A DNA stretch of 48,936 nt, taken from positions 1-48,936 of the forward strand of contig CANFOR010000001.1 in the NCBI GenBank assembly GCA_947448675.1, given 5' to 3'. A model generated the notes under the pieces. It saw only the letters and a list, made by a program, of their open reading frames with translations, did not search any database and had not been told where the DNA came from. Shown here piece by piece: positions 8,496 through 17,713 of the stretch. Positions within the stretch are counted from its first letter, which is position 1. Every line of letters starts with the position of its first letter. The position numbers and the translations under genes were made by a program. This DNA is from Betaproteobacteria bacterium. GTDB lineage: Bacteria > Pseudomonadota > Gammaproteobacteria > Burkholderiales > Burkholderiaceae_C.

Positions 8496-9571
8496 TGCAA
8501 GAACCTCCGCATGGCCAGGCCACAAGAGGTTAAATACGAGGCGGCTTCGCGGCGCATTTTATTTTCGCGCACATTGCCACCCATCTCCATGCCTTCAAAG
8601 GGATTGATAAGAGAACAGGCAAAAGATGTTTGCCCAGTCACCGCATCGGTCAAACCGGGCAAAGCGGCAGAGCCCCCTGCGAGCATGACGTAATCGACTT
8701 TGTTGTGCGGTGTACTGGTAAAAAAGAATTGCAGAGCGCGGGCGATCTCTTGGGCCATGCTCTCGACAAATGGGCGCAATACACTGGAGTCATAGTCTTC
8801 AGGCATATCCGCATTGCGCTTTTTGGTTTCGGCTTCTTCCGGTGAAAACCCATACTGGCGCACGATCAGTTGCGTCAATTGCGCACCGCCAAAAGCTTGG
8901 TCCCGGTCATACAGTACTTCGTCATTGCGAATTACCTGCATGCTGGTGGTCAATGCGCCCACCTCGAACAATGCAACGATGGTATCTTTGCCTTTATTGG
9001 GCAGGTTTTCGATCAAGCGCCCAGTGGCCAAGCGCGAGGCATAAGACTCCACATCAATGACCATGGGCTTGAGCCCCGCTGCTTCTGCCAAACCTTGGCG
9101 GTCTTGCACTTTCTCGCGGCGCGAAGCAGCAATCAACACCTCCACATCGCCAACCGAGGCTGCGCTGGGGCCCACCACGCAAAAATCTAGGCTCACTTCG
9201 TCCAGCGAGAAGGGAATGTATTGATTGGCTTCGGCTTCGACTTGAATTTCAAGCTCTTGCTCCGTCATGCCGCCAGGCAAAATAATCTTTTTGGTAATGA
9301 CCGCAGATGCAGGCAAGGCCATGGCTACGTTCTTCGTGCGTGTGCCACTTTTTTTGACCACTCGTCGAATAGCTTCGGCCACTTCGTCGAACTTTTCTAC
9401 ATTGCCGTCGGTGATCCATCCCCTCTCTAGGGGCTCAATGGCGCAACGCTCCAGCACCCAAGCGCCAGATTTGCTGTGGCTGAGTTCCACCAACTTAACG
9501 CTGGACGAGCTAATGTCCACGCCCAACAGGGCGGCCGGTTGCCGACTAAAAAGCGATCCCAAAGAGATCAA
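8492..9571 (-). CDS. pilM: Type IV pilus actin-like ATPase PilM (TTG start)
   Basis: Cytoplasmic actin-fold protein that binds the PilN tail and helps dock the pilus motor. The 359 residues show the phosphate-binding motif LLGVDISSSSVKLVEL at about 14-29 and the second nucleotide motif VMLAGGSAALPGL near 300. The initiation codon is TTG, preceded seven bases upstream by the good ribosome-binding sequence AGGGGA. It is the first gene of the pilMNOPQ operon, transcribed divergently from mrcA. A sigma-70-type promoter lies about 70 bases upstream. Confidence 0.95.
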   Translation of the reverse strand: MISLGSLFSRQPAALLGVDISSSSVKLVELSHSKSGAWVLERCAIEPLERGWITDGNVEKFDEVAEAIRRVVKKSGTRTKNVAMALPASAVITKKIILPGGMTEQELEIQVEAEANQYIPFSLDEVSLDFCVVGPSAASVGDVEVLIAASRREKVQDRQGLAEAAGLKPMVIDVESYASRLATGRLIENLPNKGKDTIVALFEVGALTTSMQVIRNDEVLYDRDQAFGGAQLTQLIVRQYGFSPEEAETKKRNADMPEDYDSSVLRPFVESMAQEIARALQFFFTSTPHNKVDYVMLAGGSAALPGLTDAVTGQTSFACSLINPFEGMEMGGNVRENKMRREAASYLTSCGLAMRRFLQ

Positions 9572-9640
9572 AGAGGTCCCCTAAAAAAGACAGTCCTGAG
9601 GCGCACCGCAGAGCCGATGGAACTTAAAGAAGTTGGTTCA

Positions 9641-9669
9641 ATCCTATCAGTAAGTTGCTGTTGCTGCAA
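9641..9669 (-). promoter_or_regulatory. Likely promoter of the pilMNOPQ operon
   Basis: On the minus strand TTGCAG and TAGGAT are separated by exactly 17 bases, and the -10 is preceded by TG-A (extended -10). Transcription would begin near 9634 and leave a 5' UTR of about 63 bases before the pilM TTG. Read from sequence only; no start site is known. Confidence 0.5.
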
Positions 9670-9818
9670 AGGTTTTTCCAACTTCAGCGGCTGCGCAACG
9701 TTGCCAAAAGCCTACGAACGCTACTCATAACGCTAGTATGCCATCATCAAAGTAGGCAGAAAATGCGCATTTCGGCGGAGTTTGCCTGCGCTTTGCGCCC
9801 GTTGCAGGCTCGAATTTT

Positions 9819-9824
9819 TATAAT
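9819..9824 (+). promoter_or_regulatory. Consensus -10 box ahead of mrcA
   Basis: A perfect TATAAT, about 40 bases before the mrcA ATG. No convincing -35 is seen at 16-18 bases, so it may need an activator or be fortuitous. The pilM-mrcA gap of about 290 bases otherwise holds only the pilM promoter. Confidence 0.4.
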
Positions 9825-9863
9825 GGCCAGGCGCCGTTGACCTGGGCGTTTACGATTGCCCCC

Positions 9864-12314
9864 ATGCCGCCAGAACCTACTAATCCCTCCGCATCCACCC
9901 CTACCACCCCCATGGGTCTCCCCGCTGACAAGCCTGCCAAAGCCGCCCCACTGCTGCTGCGCATCGCCTTGTGGCTCTTGGGGCTTGGCGCTGCTGCTGT
10001 GCTGCTGGTGGCGCTGGCCGTGGGCCTGACCATGGCCTTGGCCTACCCCAATCTGCCCGACATTTCCGAGCTGCGCGACTACCGCCCCAAACTGCCGCTG
10101 CGCGTCTTTGCCGCCGATGGCGCCTTGATCGGCGAGTTTGGCGAAGAAAAGCGCAGCCTCACGGCGATCAAAGACATTCCCCAGGTCATGAAAGACGCTG
10201 TGCTGGCGATTGAAGACGCTCGCTTCTTCTCGCACGGTGGGGTGGATTACAAGGGTGTGCTGCGGGCAGCGGTGGCCAATATGGGCCACTTCAAAAGCCA
10301 GGGCGCGTCTACCATCACCATGCAGGTGGCGCGTAACGTCTACCTGTCGGCCGAGAAAAGCTATTCACGCAAAATTTATGAAATTTTGCTGACCTTCAAG
10401 CTGGAACATTTGCTCAGCAAAGACCAGATCCTTGAAATCTACATGAACCAAATTTTTCTGGGCAACCGTGCCTACGGCTTTGCTGCTGCTGCAGAGACAT
10501 ATTTCGGCAAACCACTCAAAAATGTGAGCATCGCCGAAGCCGCCATGCTCGCGGGCCTGCCCAAAGCGCCCTCGGCCTACAACCCAATCAGCAACCCCAA
10601 GAAAGCACGTGCGCGCCAACTGCACATCATCGACCGCATGGTGGAAAACGGCTTTATCACTGCTGAGCAAGCCGCAGTGGCCAAGCAAGAAGAGCTGAAA
10701 ATCAAAACCGAGTCGGATGCTTCGCGCATCCACGCCGAGTATGTGGCCGAGATGGTGCGCCAAATGGTGTTTGCCCAATACGGCGACGAGGCCTACACGC
10801 GCGGGCTCAACGTCTACACCACCCTGCGCTCGAGTGACCAAGCCGCCGCCTACCGCGCGCTGCGCCGCGGCATCATGGACTACGAGCGCCGCCAAGTCTA
10901 CCGTGGCCCTGAAAAGTTCATCGACCTACCGACCGACAGCGCCGAGGCCGACGACGCGATAGACGACGCCCTGCTTGAACACCCTGACAACGGTGACATC
11001 ATGTCGGCCGTGGTGCTCGACGCCAATGCCAAAAAAATCAGCGCGATTCGGCAAAACAGCGAAGCCATCGAAATCACTGGTGAAGGCCTGCGCCCGGCGC
11101 AGTCAGGCCTGTCAGACAAAGCCGCACCGAACATCAAAATCCGCCGTGGTGCGGTGATCCGCGTCGTCAAAACGCCCAAAAATACCTGGGAGATCACCCA
11201 ACTGCCCGAGGTCGAAGGCGCTTTTGTCGCGGTAGACCCGCGCACCGGCGGCATTCGCGCCTTGGTGGGTGGTTTTGACTACGAGAAAAACAAGTTCAAC
11301 CATGTGACGCAGGCCTGGCGCCAACCGGGCTCGAGCTTCAAGCCCTTCATTTATTCGGCAGCGCTAGAAAAGGGCTTTGGCCCGGCTACCGTGGTCAACG
11401 ACGCGCCTTTGTTTTTTGACGCGGGTGTGACTGGTGGCCAACCTTGGGAGCCGAAAAACTACGACGGCAAATTTGAAGGCCCAATGCCACTGCACACTGC
11501 CCTCGACAAATCCAAAAACATGGTGTCGATTCGCATCCTGCAGTCCATCGGCGCAGGCTACGCGCAAGACTGGATCACGCGCTTTGGTTTTGAAGCGGAC
11601 AAACACCCCGCCTACCTCACCATGGCCCTGGGCGCAGGCTCGGTTACGCCCTTACAAATGGCCTCGGGCTATGCGGTGTTTGCCAATGGCGGCTACCGCT
11701 TGAACCCGCTCTTGGTCACCCGCATTACCGACCAAAAAGGCAAGGTACTCACCGAGACCAAACCCCCGGCCTTAAACGATTCGGTACGCGCAGTGGACGC
11801 GCGCAACGCATTTATGATGAGCCGCTTGCTGCAAGAGGTAGCCCGCGTGGGCACGGCCGCCAAAGCCCAGGCCACGCTCAAGCGCACCGACATTTACGGC
11901 AAAACTGGCACCACCAACGACTCCATCGACACCTGGTTTGCGGGCTACCAGCCCAGCCTAGCGGCCATTGTGTGGATCGGCTATGACACGCCGCGCACCC
12001 TGGGCGACAAAGAAACCGGCGGTGGCCTCAGCCTGCCGGTGTGGATCAACTTTATGGAAACCGCGCTCAAGGGCGTAGCCGCGGCCGAAGTGCCCGTTCC
12101 CGAGGGTGTGCTCAACTTGGGTGGCGAGTGGTACTACGACGAGTACGCCAAGGGCGCGGGCGTGAGCAGCTTGGGACTTGAAGACAAGCTGCCTGCGCCT
12201 TCGGGCGAGGCCGGCAGCGCAGCACCAGCTGCGGGCACCGCGCCTGCAGCGGCCGTGCAAACATTGCCGCCAGCCGACGAGAAGAAAAAAATCATCGACC
12301 TGTTCAAAAACTAG
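9864..12314 (+). CDS. mrcA: Penicillin-binding protein 1A (bifunctional transglycosylase/transpeptidase)
   Basis: Class A PBP that polymerises and cross-links peptidoglycan in the periplasm. I take the ATG giving 816 residues; a TTG 27 bases earlier is possible but sits right behind the -10 box. A Pro/Thr-rich cytoplasmic tail (1-30) is followed by a membrane helix (about 31-61). The GT51 transglycosylase domain has the catalytic EDARFFSHGG (Glu about 117) and the QGASTITMQVARN motif. An OB-like insert typical of PBP1A follows. The transpeptidase domain has SSFK with active Ser490, SKN and KTGTTN. The tail is Ala/Pro-rich and ends in a lysine cluster. The divergent pairing with pilM is the classic arrangement. 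Confidence 0.96.
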   Translation: MPPEPTNPSASTPTTPMGLPADKPAKAAPLLLRIALWLLGLGAAAVLLVALAVGLTMALAYPNLPDISELRDYRPKLPLRVFAADGALIGEFGEEKRSLTAIKDIPQVMKDAVLAIEDARFFSHGGVDYKGVLRAAVANMGHFKSQGASTITMQVARNVYLSAEKSYSRKIYEILLTFKLEHLLSKDQILEIYMNQIFLGNRAYGFAAAAETYFGKPLKNVSIAEAAMLAGLPKAPSAYNPISNPKKARARQLHIIDRMVENGFITAEQAAVAKQEELKIKTESDASRIHAEYVAEMVRQMVFAQYGDEAYTRGLNVYTTLRSSDQAAAYRALRRGIMDYERRQVYRGPEKFIDLPTDSAEADDAIDDALLEHPDNGDIMSAVVLDANAKKISAIRQNSEAIEITGEGLRPAQSGLSDKAAPNIKIRRGAVIRVVKTPKNTWEITQLPEVEGAFVAVDPRTGGIRALVGGFDYEKNKFNHVTQAWRQPGSSFKPFIYSAALEKGFGPATVVNDAPLFFDAGVTGGQPWEPKNYDGKFEGPMPLHTALDKSKNMVSIRILQSIGAGYAQDWITRFGFEADKHPAYLTMALGAGSVTPLQMASGYAVFANGGYRLNPLLVTRITDQKGKVLTETKPPALNDSVRAVDARNAFMMSRLLQEVARVGTAAKAQATLKRTDIYGKTGTTNDSIDTWFAGYQPSLAAIVWIGYDTPRTLGDKETGGGLSLPVWINFMETALKGVAAAEVPVPEGVLNLGGEWYYDEYAKGAGVSSLGLEDKLPAPSGEAGSAAPAAGTAPAAAVQTLPPADEKKKIIDLFKN

Positions 12315-12371
12315 CGGCTGCGCAAGCCTGCTGCGCGCGCCCACAGCACTAGCGCATAGGCCTGCGCGCAA

Positions 12372-12701
12372 TCAAGCGCTAAACAACAAGGGCAGGTTCG
12401 CTTGCTGGCTGGCATAGCGCGACAGGTTTTCAAAAAACTCGCCGCCGCCCTTGCTGTTTAACCACTGATTGCTATCAAATTTATAGTGATAGCCACCCGA
12501 CTTGGCGGCCATCCAGACCTCGTGCAGCGGCTTTTGCAGGTTCACAATGATCTGGCTGCCGTTGCCGAAAACGAGCGTGACCATGCCACCCACGCGCTGG
12601 TTGTCGATGTCGGCGTCGCTAGCGTCGTTGATGCGGTCGCAATTGGCCTCAATGGCAGCGAGCAAACGCTCGGCATGGTCTAAAAATTCGGAGTCGGTCA
12701 T
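12372..12701 (-). CDS. cyaY: Iron-sulfur cluster assembly protein (bacterial frataxin)
   Basis: A small acidic iron-binding protein that modulates IscS-driven Fe-S cluster assembly. 109 residues, the normal CyaY length. The acidic N-terminal helix (MTDSEFLDHAERLLAAIEAN) is followed by the beta sheet with VTLVFGNGSQIIVN, the motif PLHEVWMAAKSGGYHYKFD and a conserved Trp. The start is the only ATG that gives the canonical N-terminus; a much longer open frame antisense to lysA upstream is a shadow. It converges on mrcA and lies back to back with lptM, only 10 bases between the two start codons. Confidence 0.94.
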   Translation of the reverse strand: MTDSEFLDHAERLLAAIEANCDRINDASDADIDNQRVGGMVTLVFGNGSQIIVNLQKPLHEVWMAAKSGGYHYKFDSNQWLNSKGGGEFFENLSRYASQQANLPLLFSA

Positions 12702-12711
12702 TACAATTCCC

Positions 12712-12912
12712 ATGATGCTGATCTTTAAACCCATTCTATTGTGCGCTGCGGCTGCACTGCTGCTGTGTGCTTGTGGGCAAAAAGGTACGCTGTTTTTGCC
12801 CACCGATCCACTGGCCGTAGGCCGTGCCAGCTTGTCGCAAAGCATGCGGCCTGCGCGGGCAGCCTCAGCACCTTTGCCTACAGCCTCTTCTGCTACCAGC
12901 CCCAACCCATGA
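12712..12912 (+). CDS. lptM: Small LPS-assembly lipoprotein (LptM/YifL family)
   Basis: A 66-residue lipoprotein: a signal peptide of hydrophobic Leu/Ala residues, Cys21 at the lipobox, then the family signature CGQKGTLFLP and a low-complexity Ala/Ser/Pro tail. Known LptM proteins bind the LptD/LptE outer-membrane translocon and help its disulfide maturation. The gene overlaps lysA as ATGA, the usual proteobacterial order (lptM next to lysA or dapF). A second ATG one codon in is equally plausible as the start. Confidence 0.88.
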   Translation: MMLIFKPILLCAAAALLLCACGQKGTLFLPTDPLAVGRASLSQSMRPARAASAPLPTASSATSPNP

Positions 12913-14198
12913 CCCACCACAGCACCCCAGCCACCAGTGCCCAGCCCGGCCAACCCTTCATTGCCTACCATGCAGGCCAATTGCAGGTCGAAGGCTGCAG
13001 CCTGCAGATGCTGGCGCAAGAGTATGGTACGCCGCTCTTTGTGTATTCCAAAGCCGCCATGCTCAGTGCATTGGCCGCCTACCAACGAGGCTTTGCAGGC
13101 CGCACCGCGCAAATTTGCTACGCCATGAAGGCCAACTCCAACCTGGCCGTCTTGCGCGTGTTTGCACAGGCCGGTTGCGGTTTTGACATCGTCTCGGGTG
13201 GCGAGCTCGAACGGGTATTGGCCGCGGGCGGTGTGCCCGCCAAAATCATTTTCTCGGGCGTGGGCAAAACCCGCGCCGAGATGCGCCGCGCGCTCGAAGT
13301 TGGCATTGGCTGCTTCAACGTCGAGAGCGAGGCCGAGCTTGAAGTACTCAGCAGCGTGGCCGTGGCGGCGGGCAAAAGCGCGCGGGTGAGCATCCGCGTC
13401 AACCCCAACGTAGACCCCAAAACCCACCCCTATATTTCCACTGGCCTCAAGGGCAATAAATTTGGCGTGGCGCAAGAGCGCACCCTGGCGACCTACCAGC
13501 GCGCCGCCAGCCTGCCGGGCTTGAAAGTGGTGGGCATCGACTGCCACATTGGTTCGCAAATTACCGAAGCCACGCCCTACTTAGACGCTATGGACAAAGT
13601 GCTCGACCTCGTAGCCGCCATCGAAGCCGCAGGCATTGCCATCGAGCACATCGACTTTGGCGGCGGTCTGGGCATCCACTACGAAGACGCTGTGCCCCCC
13701 GCTGCCGACGCGCTGTGGGCCGCGCTCTTGGCCAAGCTCGACGCGCGCGGCTACGGCCAGCGCAAGCTGATGATCGAGCCCGGCCGCTCCTTGGTGGGCA
13801 ACGCCGGCGTGTGCGTGAGCGAAGTGCTGTACCTCAAACCCGGCGAGCAAAAAAACTTTTGCATCATCGACGCCGCCATGAACGACCTGCCCCGCCCCGC
13901 CATGTACCAGGCCTTTCACCAGATCGTCCCATTGGCCTTGAACAGCAAGCCCCGCAGCACCTACGACGTGGTTGGCCCCGTGTGCGAAAGCGGCGACTGG
14001 ATCGGCCGCGAACGCAGCCTGGCCGTGCAACAAGGCGAATTGCTCGCCGTGCTCTCCGCCGGAGCCTACTGCATGAGCATGGCCAGCAACTACAACACCC
14101 GTGGCCGCGCCGCAGAAGTCATGGTCGATGGCGACACCGCCACCCTGATCCGCAGACGTGAAACGGCTGCCGAGCAAATGCAAAACGAAATTTTTTAG
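12909..14198 (+). CDS. lysA: Diaminopimelate decarboxylase
   Basis: PLP-dependent fold III decarboxylase making L-lysine from meso-diaminopimelate. 429 residues from the ATG that overlaps the lptM stop. The PLP lysine lies in YAMKANSNL (about 75-80). Other family motifs are GIDCHIGSQI, the glycine-rich phosphate site HIDFGGGLGIHY, EPGRSLVGNAG and CESGDW near the C-terminus. An upstream in-frame extension exists but lies inside lptM and is rejected. It converges on msrQ, with repeat copy A in between. Confidence 0.96.
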   Translation: MTHHSTPATSAQPGQPFIAYHAGQLQVEGCSLQMLAQEYGTPLFVYSKAAMLSALAAYQRGFAGRTAQICYAMKANSNLAVLRVFAQAGCGFDIVSGGELERVLAAGGVPAKIIFSGVGKTRAEMRRALEVGIGCFNVESEAELEVLSSVAVAAGKSARVSIRVNPNVDPKTHPYISTGLKGNKFGVAQERTLATYQRAASLPGLKVVGIDCHIGSQITEATPYLDAMDKVLDLVAAIEAAGIAIEHIDFGGGLGIHYEDAVPPAADALWAALLAKLDARGYGQRKLMIEPGRSLVGNAGVCVSEVLYLKPGEQKNFCIIDAAMNDLPRPAMYQAFHQIVPLALNSKPRSTYDVVGPVCESGDWIGRERSLAVQQGELLAVLSAGAYCMSMASNYNTRGRAAEVMVDGDTATLIRRRETAAEQMQNEIF

Positions 14199-14213
14199 CG
14201 TTTGGCGCTAGAG

Positions 14214-14271
14214 AGGAAAATGGCTGAGAAGCGCACTGGAAGTGCGCATACAGCTATTATTTTTGTAGCTG
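14214..14271 (-). repeat. Dispersed two-hairpin repeat, copy A (between lysA and msrQ)
   Basis: Read on the minus strand: hairpin 1 is AGCTA/TAGCT around an A-rich loop (14252-14270), then TGTAT, then hairpin 2 with a perfect 7-bp stem GCGCACT/AGTGCGC (14231-14247), then a tail CTTCTCAGCCATTT. The same layout recurs in copies B to E. The TAA stop of msrQ (14257-14259) lies in the loop of hairpin 1, so the last codons of msrQ come from the repeat. Confidence 0.75.
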
Positions 14272-14898
14272 CACACTCGCCATCTTACCCACCACCAAGC
14301 GCTTTTTGCGCAGGTATTCACGCACCCGCCAGCCAAGCAAAACTGCAATAATCGCCGCGTAAACAAAGACTTCTGCAAAATTATTTTTGCCTGCGCGCAT
14401 CCAGAAAAAGTGCAAGATGCCCAGGCCTGCGATGGCGTAGACGGCTTTGTGCAGGGCTTGCCAGCGCTTGGCGCCCATGAATTTGATGGCCTTGTTGAAA
14501 GACGTTGCAGCCAGGGGCGTGAGCAGCACGAAGGCGGCAAAACCCACCAAGATAAACGGGCGTTTGGCAATGTCTTTGGCAATGTCGGCTACGTCTAGGC
14601 CCATGTCGAACCAGCTGTAGCTCAGCAGGTGCAGCACCACATAAAAGTACACGTAGAGGCCGAGCATGCGGCGCATGCGCGCCAGGCCCGGCCAGTTGGC
14701 CAGGGTGCGCAGGGGCGTCACGGCGAGCACGATGCAGACAAAGCGCAGCGTCCAGTCGCCGGTGGCGCGAATCACATACTCTTGTGGGTTGGCACCGGCG
14801 TTGCCGGTGGCCACGCGCAGCACCAGCCACAGGATGGGCAGCAGGCAGAGCAAGAAAAGCAGCGGCTTGGCCGCTTTGTGCAGCAATAATTTATTCAT
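14257..14898 (-). CDS. msrQ: Heme-binding inner-membrane subunit MsrQ
   Basis: Ferric-reductase-like membrane protein that passes quinol-derived electrons to periplasmic MsrP for repair of oxidised methionines. 213 residues with about six membrane helices. Conserved histidines expected to bind heme b occur at VVLHLLSY (about 92), ALHKAVY (about 147) and LHFFWMR (about 160). The gene follows msrP by 62 bases in the normal order. Its last few codons and stop fall inside repeat copy A, so the native C-terminus may have been altered by the insertion. Confidence 0.93.
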   Translation of the reverse strand: MNKLLLHKAAKPLLFLLCLLPILWLVLRVATGNAGANPQEYVIRATGDWTLRFVCIVLAVTPLRTLANWPGLARMRRMLGLYVYFYVVLHLLSYSWFDMGLDVADIAKDIAKRPFILVGFAAFVLLTPLAATSFNKAIKFMGAKRWQALHKAVYAIAGLGILHFFWMRAGKNNFAEVFVYAAIIAVLLGWRVREYLRKKRLVVGKMASVQLQK

Positions 14899-14960
14899 GG
14901 TGGTTTCCTTCGCGCAGCACTGTTGAGCGGCACTGCGCAGAATTTAAAAAAGGCCTGCGC

Positions 14961-15956
<996 letters not shown>

Positions 15957-16029
15957 AAAAAACTCCTATTTGCTGTGAGTCGGGCCACAGCGCCTGTTCT
16001 TACATTGTGGGGCAGAAAAATGTCAGCGC

Positions 16030-16060
16030 AAAAAAAGCGGGCCTTCCAAAGAAGGCCCGC
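16030..16060 (-). terminator. Rho-independent terminator after the cytochrome c4 gene
   Basis: A perfect 10-bp stem GCGGGCCTTC/GAAGGCCCGC with a four-base loop (16037-16060), followed on the minus strand by a run of seven T. It lies about 60 bases beyond the cytochrome stop and insulates msrP, whose promoter must lie at 15957-16029. Confidence 0.9.
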
Positions 16061-16118
16061 TGTGTGGGAGTGTGCAGCCCAGCTTTTGGTTCAAGCGGGC
16101 TGGGCTGTGGGCCGCAGC

Positions 16119-16826
16119 TTAGTGCAAACCGGCAATGTAGTCGGCCAGGGCTTTGATCTCGCGGTCGTTCAAACGCACGGCCACTTGGTTCATGATGGGG
16201 TTGTTGGTGCGCACACCGTCGCGGAAGGCGGTCAGCTGGGTGGCTACGTACTCTGCGTGCTGGCCCGCCAGGCGTGGAAAGGCGGCTGGAATGCCCGCGC
16301 CATTGGGGCTGTGGCAACCGGCGCAAGCAGCAATTTGGCGCTCACCATTGCCACCGCGGTACAGGCGCTCGCCAGTGGCGACCAGCTCTTTGTCTTTGGC
16401 AAAACCGGGTTTGGCTTTTTTGCTGGTGACCCAGTAGGCAATGTTGCGCATGTCGTCGTCTGACAGTGCGCTGGCAAAGCCCTTCATGATGGGGTTGTTG
16501 CGCTTGCCCGACTTGAACTCCTGCAATTGCTTGATGAGGTACTCGGGGTGCTGTTGGGCCAGCTTGGGGTTGGCCGGTGTGCCCGAGTTGCCGTCAGCGG
16601 CGTGGCAGGCCGCGCAGACCGCGCCAAAGCTGGCTTCGCCCTTGGCCAGGTCGGGCTTGGCGGCTTTAGGGGCCTCGGCCTTGGCAGCAGGTTTGGCGTG
16701 CTCGGTAGCGCCCGCAGCGGGCTTTTCAGCATGCGCCTCTTCGGCGGCAAAAGCAGGCAGGGCAGCGGCCAGGCTCAGGGCGGCAGCGATCCAAAGGGAA
16801 ACAAATGGGGTGGCAAGCGGCTTCAT
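16119..16826 (-). CDS. Diheme cytochrome c4
   Basis: Periplasmic electron carrier feeding terminal oxidases. 235 residues from the ATG giving a clear signal peptide (cleavage after AFA, about residue 27); the open frame extends further upstream but without export features. An Ala/Lys/Glu/Pro-rich linker (about 28-58) precedes two class I heme domains with CAACH and CAGCH. Each has the downstream methionine-ligand region typical of c4 (NNPIMKGFA and TNNPIMNQVA). The low-complexity N-terminal linker is longer than in typical c4 proteins. It is divergent from engB, as in many betaproteobacteria, and ends in a strong terminator. Confidence 0.92.
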   Translation of the reverse strand: MKPLATPFVSLWIAAALSLAAALPAFAAEEAHAEKPAAGATEHAKPAAKAEAPKAAKPDLAKGEASFGAVCAACHAADGNSGTPANPKLAQQHPEYLIKQLQEFKSGKRNNPIMKGFASALSDDDMRNIAYWVTSKKAKPGFAKDKELVATGERLYRGGNGERQIAACAGCHSPNGAGIPAAFPRLAGQHAEYVATQLTAFRDGVRTNNPIMNQVAVRLNDREIKALADYIAGLH

Positions 16827-16850
16827 AGACAAATCGGTGTTGGGTGCAGT

Positions 16851-16879
16851 TTGGTGCAAATAGCCCTTGATTCTACAAT
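16851..16879 (+). promoter_or_regulatory. Likely promoter of engB
   Basis: TTGGTG and TACAAT separated by 17 bases, about 65 bases before the engB ATG and just outside the divergent cytochrome c4 start. Sequence inference only. Confidence 0.5.
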
Positions 16880-16943
16880 GCTGTACCGGGCATGGGAGGG
16901 TTTTCCCCTTGCCCACCCCTGGCTTTCTTGCAAATTGGGCTCC

Positions 16944-17684
16944 ATGACCACCTCTTCCCCCGCTGTCAAAGCCTCTGTTGACACCCTTGTAAATGCTCCC
17001 GTTGAAGCCCGCATCGCCAATGGTTGGCTGCACACGGCCAAGTTTTTAACCACCGCGCCACAGCTGCAATTTTTGCCGCCACTCAGCGTGCCTGAGATCG
17101 CTTTTGTCGGCCGCTCCAACGCGGGCAAGTCCACCTGCATCAACACGCTCACGCAGCAAAAGCGCTTGGCCTTTGCCTCTAAAACCCCGGGGCGCACGCA
17201 GAGCATCAACCTGTTTACCCTGGGCAAACAGGGCGTCACCGACGCGGTGTTTGCCGACCTGCCCGGCTATGGCTACGCCGCCGTGCCCAAGGCCGACAAG
17301 CTGCGCTGGCAGCAGGTGATGGCCAACTATTTGGTCACGCGTGAGAACCTGCGCGGCATTGTGCTGATGTGCGACCCGCGCCACGGCATGACCGAGCTAG
17401 ACGAAATTTTGCTCGAAGTGATTCGCCCGCGCGTCGAGCAGGGCATGAAGTTTTTGGTGGTGCTCACCAAGTCCGACAAGCTCACCCGCTCTGAGGGCAC
17501 CAAGGCGCTGTCGATCGCCAAACTGCAGGCCGGTGGCGGCGAGGTACGGCTGTTTTCGGCGCTCAAAAAACAAGGCGTTGACGAAGTGGCCCAACTGCTG
17601 TGGTCTTGGGCGCACCCTGATGGTTTGGCCACACCCGCAAGCCCCGCTGCAGAAGAAAAATCGCCTGTAACGCCCGTAGAATAA
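16944..17684 (+). CDS. engB: Ribosome-biogenesis GTPase EngB/YihA/YsxC
   Basis: Essential small GTPase for 50S subunit maturation. 246 residues. G1 GRSNAGKST (about 55-63), G2 GRTQSINLF, G3 DLPGYGYA, G4 TKSDKL and G5 SALKKQG are all present. I start at the ATG 65 bases after the promoter; the open frame upstream runs antisense through the cytochrome gene. The C-terminal tail and its TAA lie inside repeat copy B. Confidence 0.95.
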   Translation: MTTSSPAVKASVDTLVNAPVEARIANGWLHTAKFLTTAPQLQFLPPLSVPEIAFVGRSNAGKSTCINTLTQQKRLAFASKTPGRTQSINLFTLGKQGVTDAVFADLPGYGYAAVPKADKLRWQQVMANYLVTRENLRGIVLMCDPRHGMTELDEILLEVIRPRVEQGMKFLVVLTKSDKLTRSEGTKALSIAKLQAGGGEVRLFSALKKQGVDEVAQLLWSWAHPDGLATPASPAAEEKSPVTPVE

Positions 17685-17711
17685 GCGTATACAGCTACTG
17701 AAAATATAGCA
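17654..17711 (-). repeat. Dispersed two-hairpin repeat, copy B (engB 3' end)
   Basis: On the minus strand it begins with GCTA...TAGC (17694-17710), then the core AGCTGTATACGCTTATTC (17679-17696 reversed), then a tail with GGCGATTTTTC. The second stem is degraded to three pairs. The core is 16/18 identical to copy F inside the Nudix-MBL gene and shares AGCTGTATACGC exactly with copy E. It covers the last codons and the stop of engB. Confidence 0.65.
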
Positions 17712-17713
17712 CT

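Noticed and set aside
9837..9863. TTG start nine codons upstream for mrcA
   Set aside because: It lies 13 bases after the -10 box with no ribosome site, and the extra residues match no PBP1A feature.
12471..12493. GCTATCA/TGATAGC inverted repeat inside cyaY, resembling hairpin 1 of the dispersed repeat
   Set aside because: It encodes the conserved GYHYKFDS motif of frataxin, so protein constraint explains it.
12702..13559. Long open frame on the minus strand extending cyaY upstream to 395 codons
   Set aside because: It is antisense to lysA, low-complexity, and lacks family similarity; CyaY has its normal length from the ATG at 12701.
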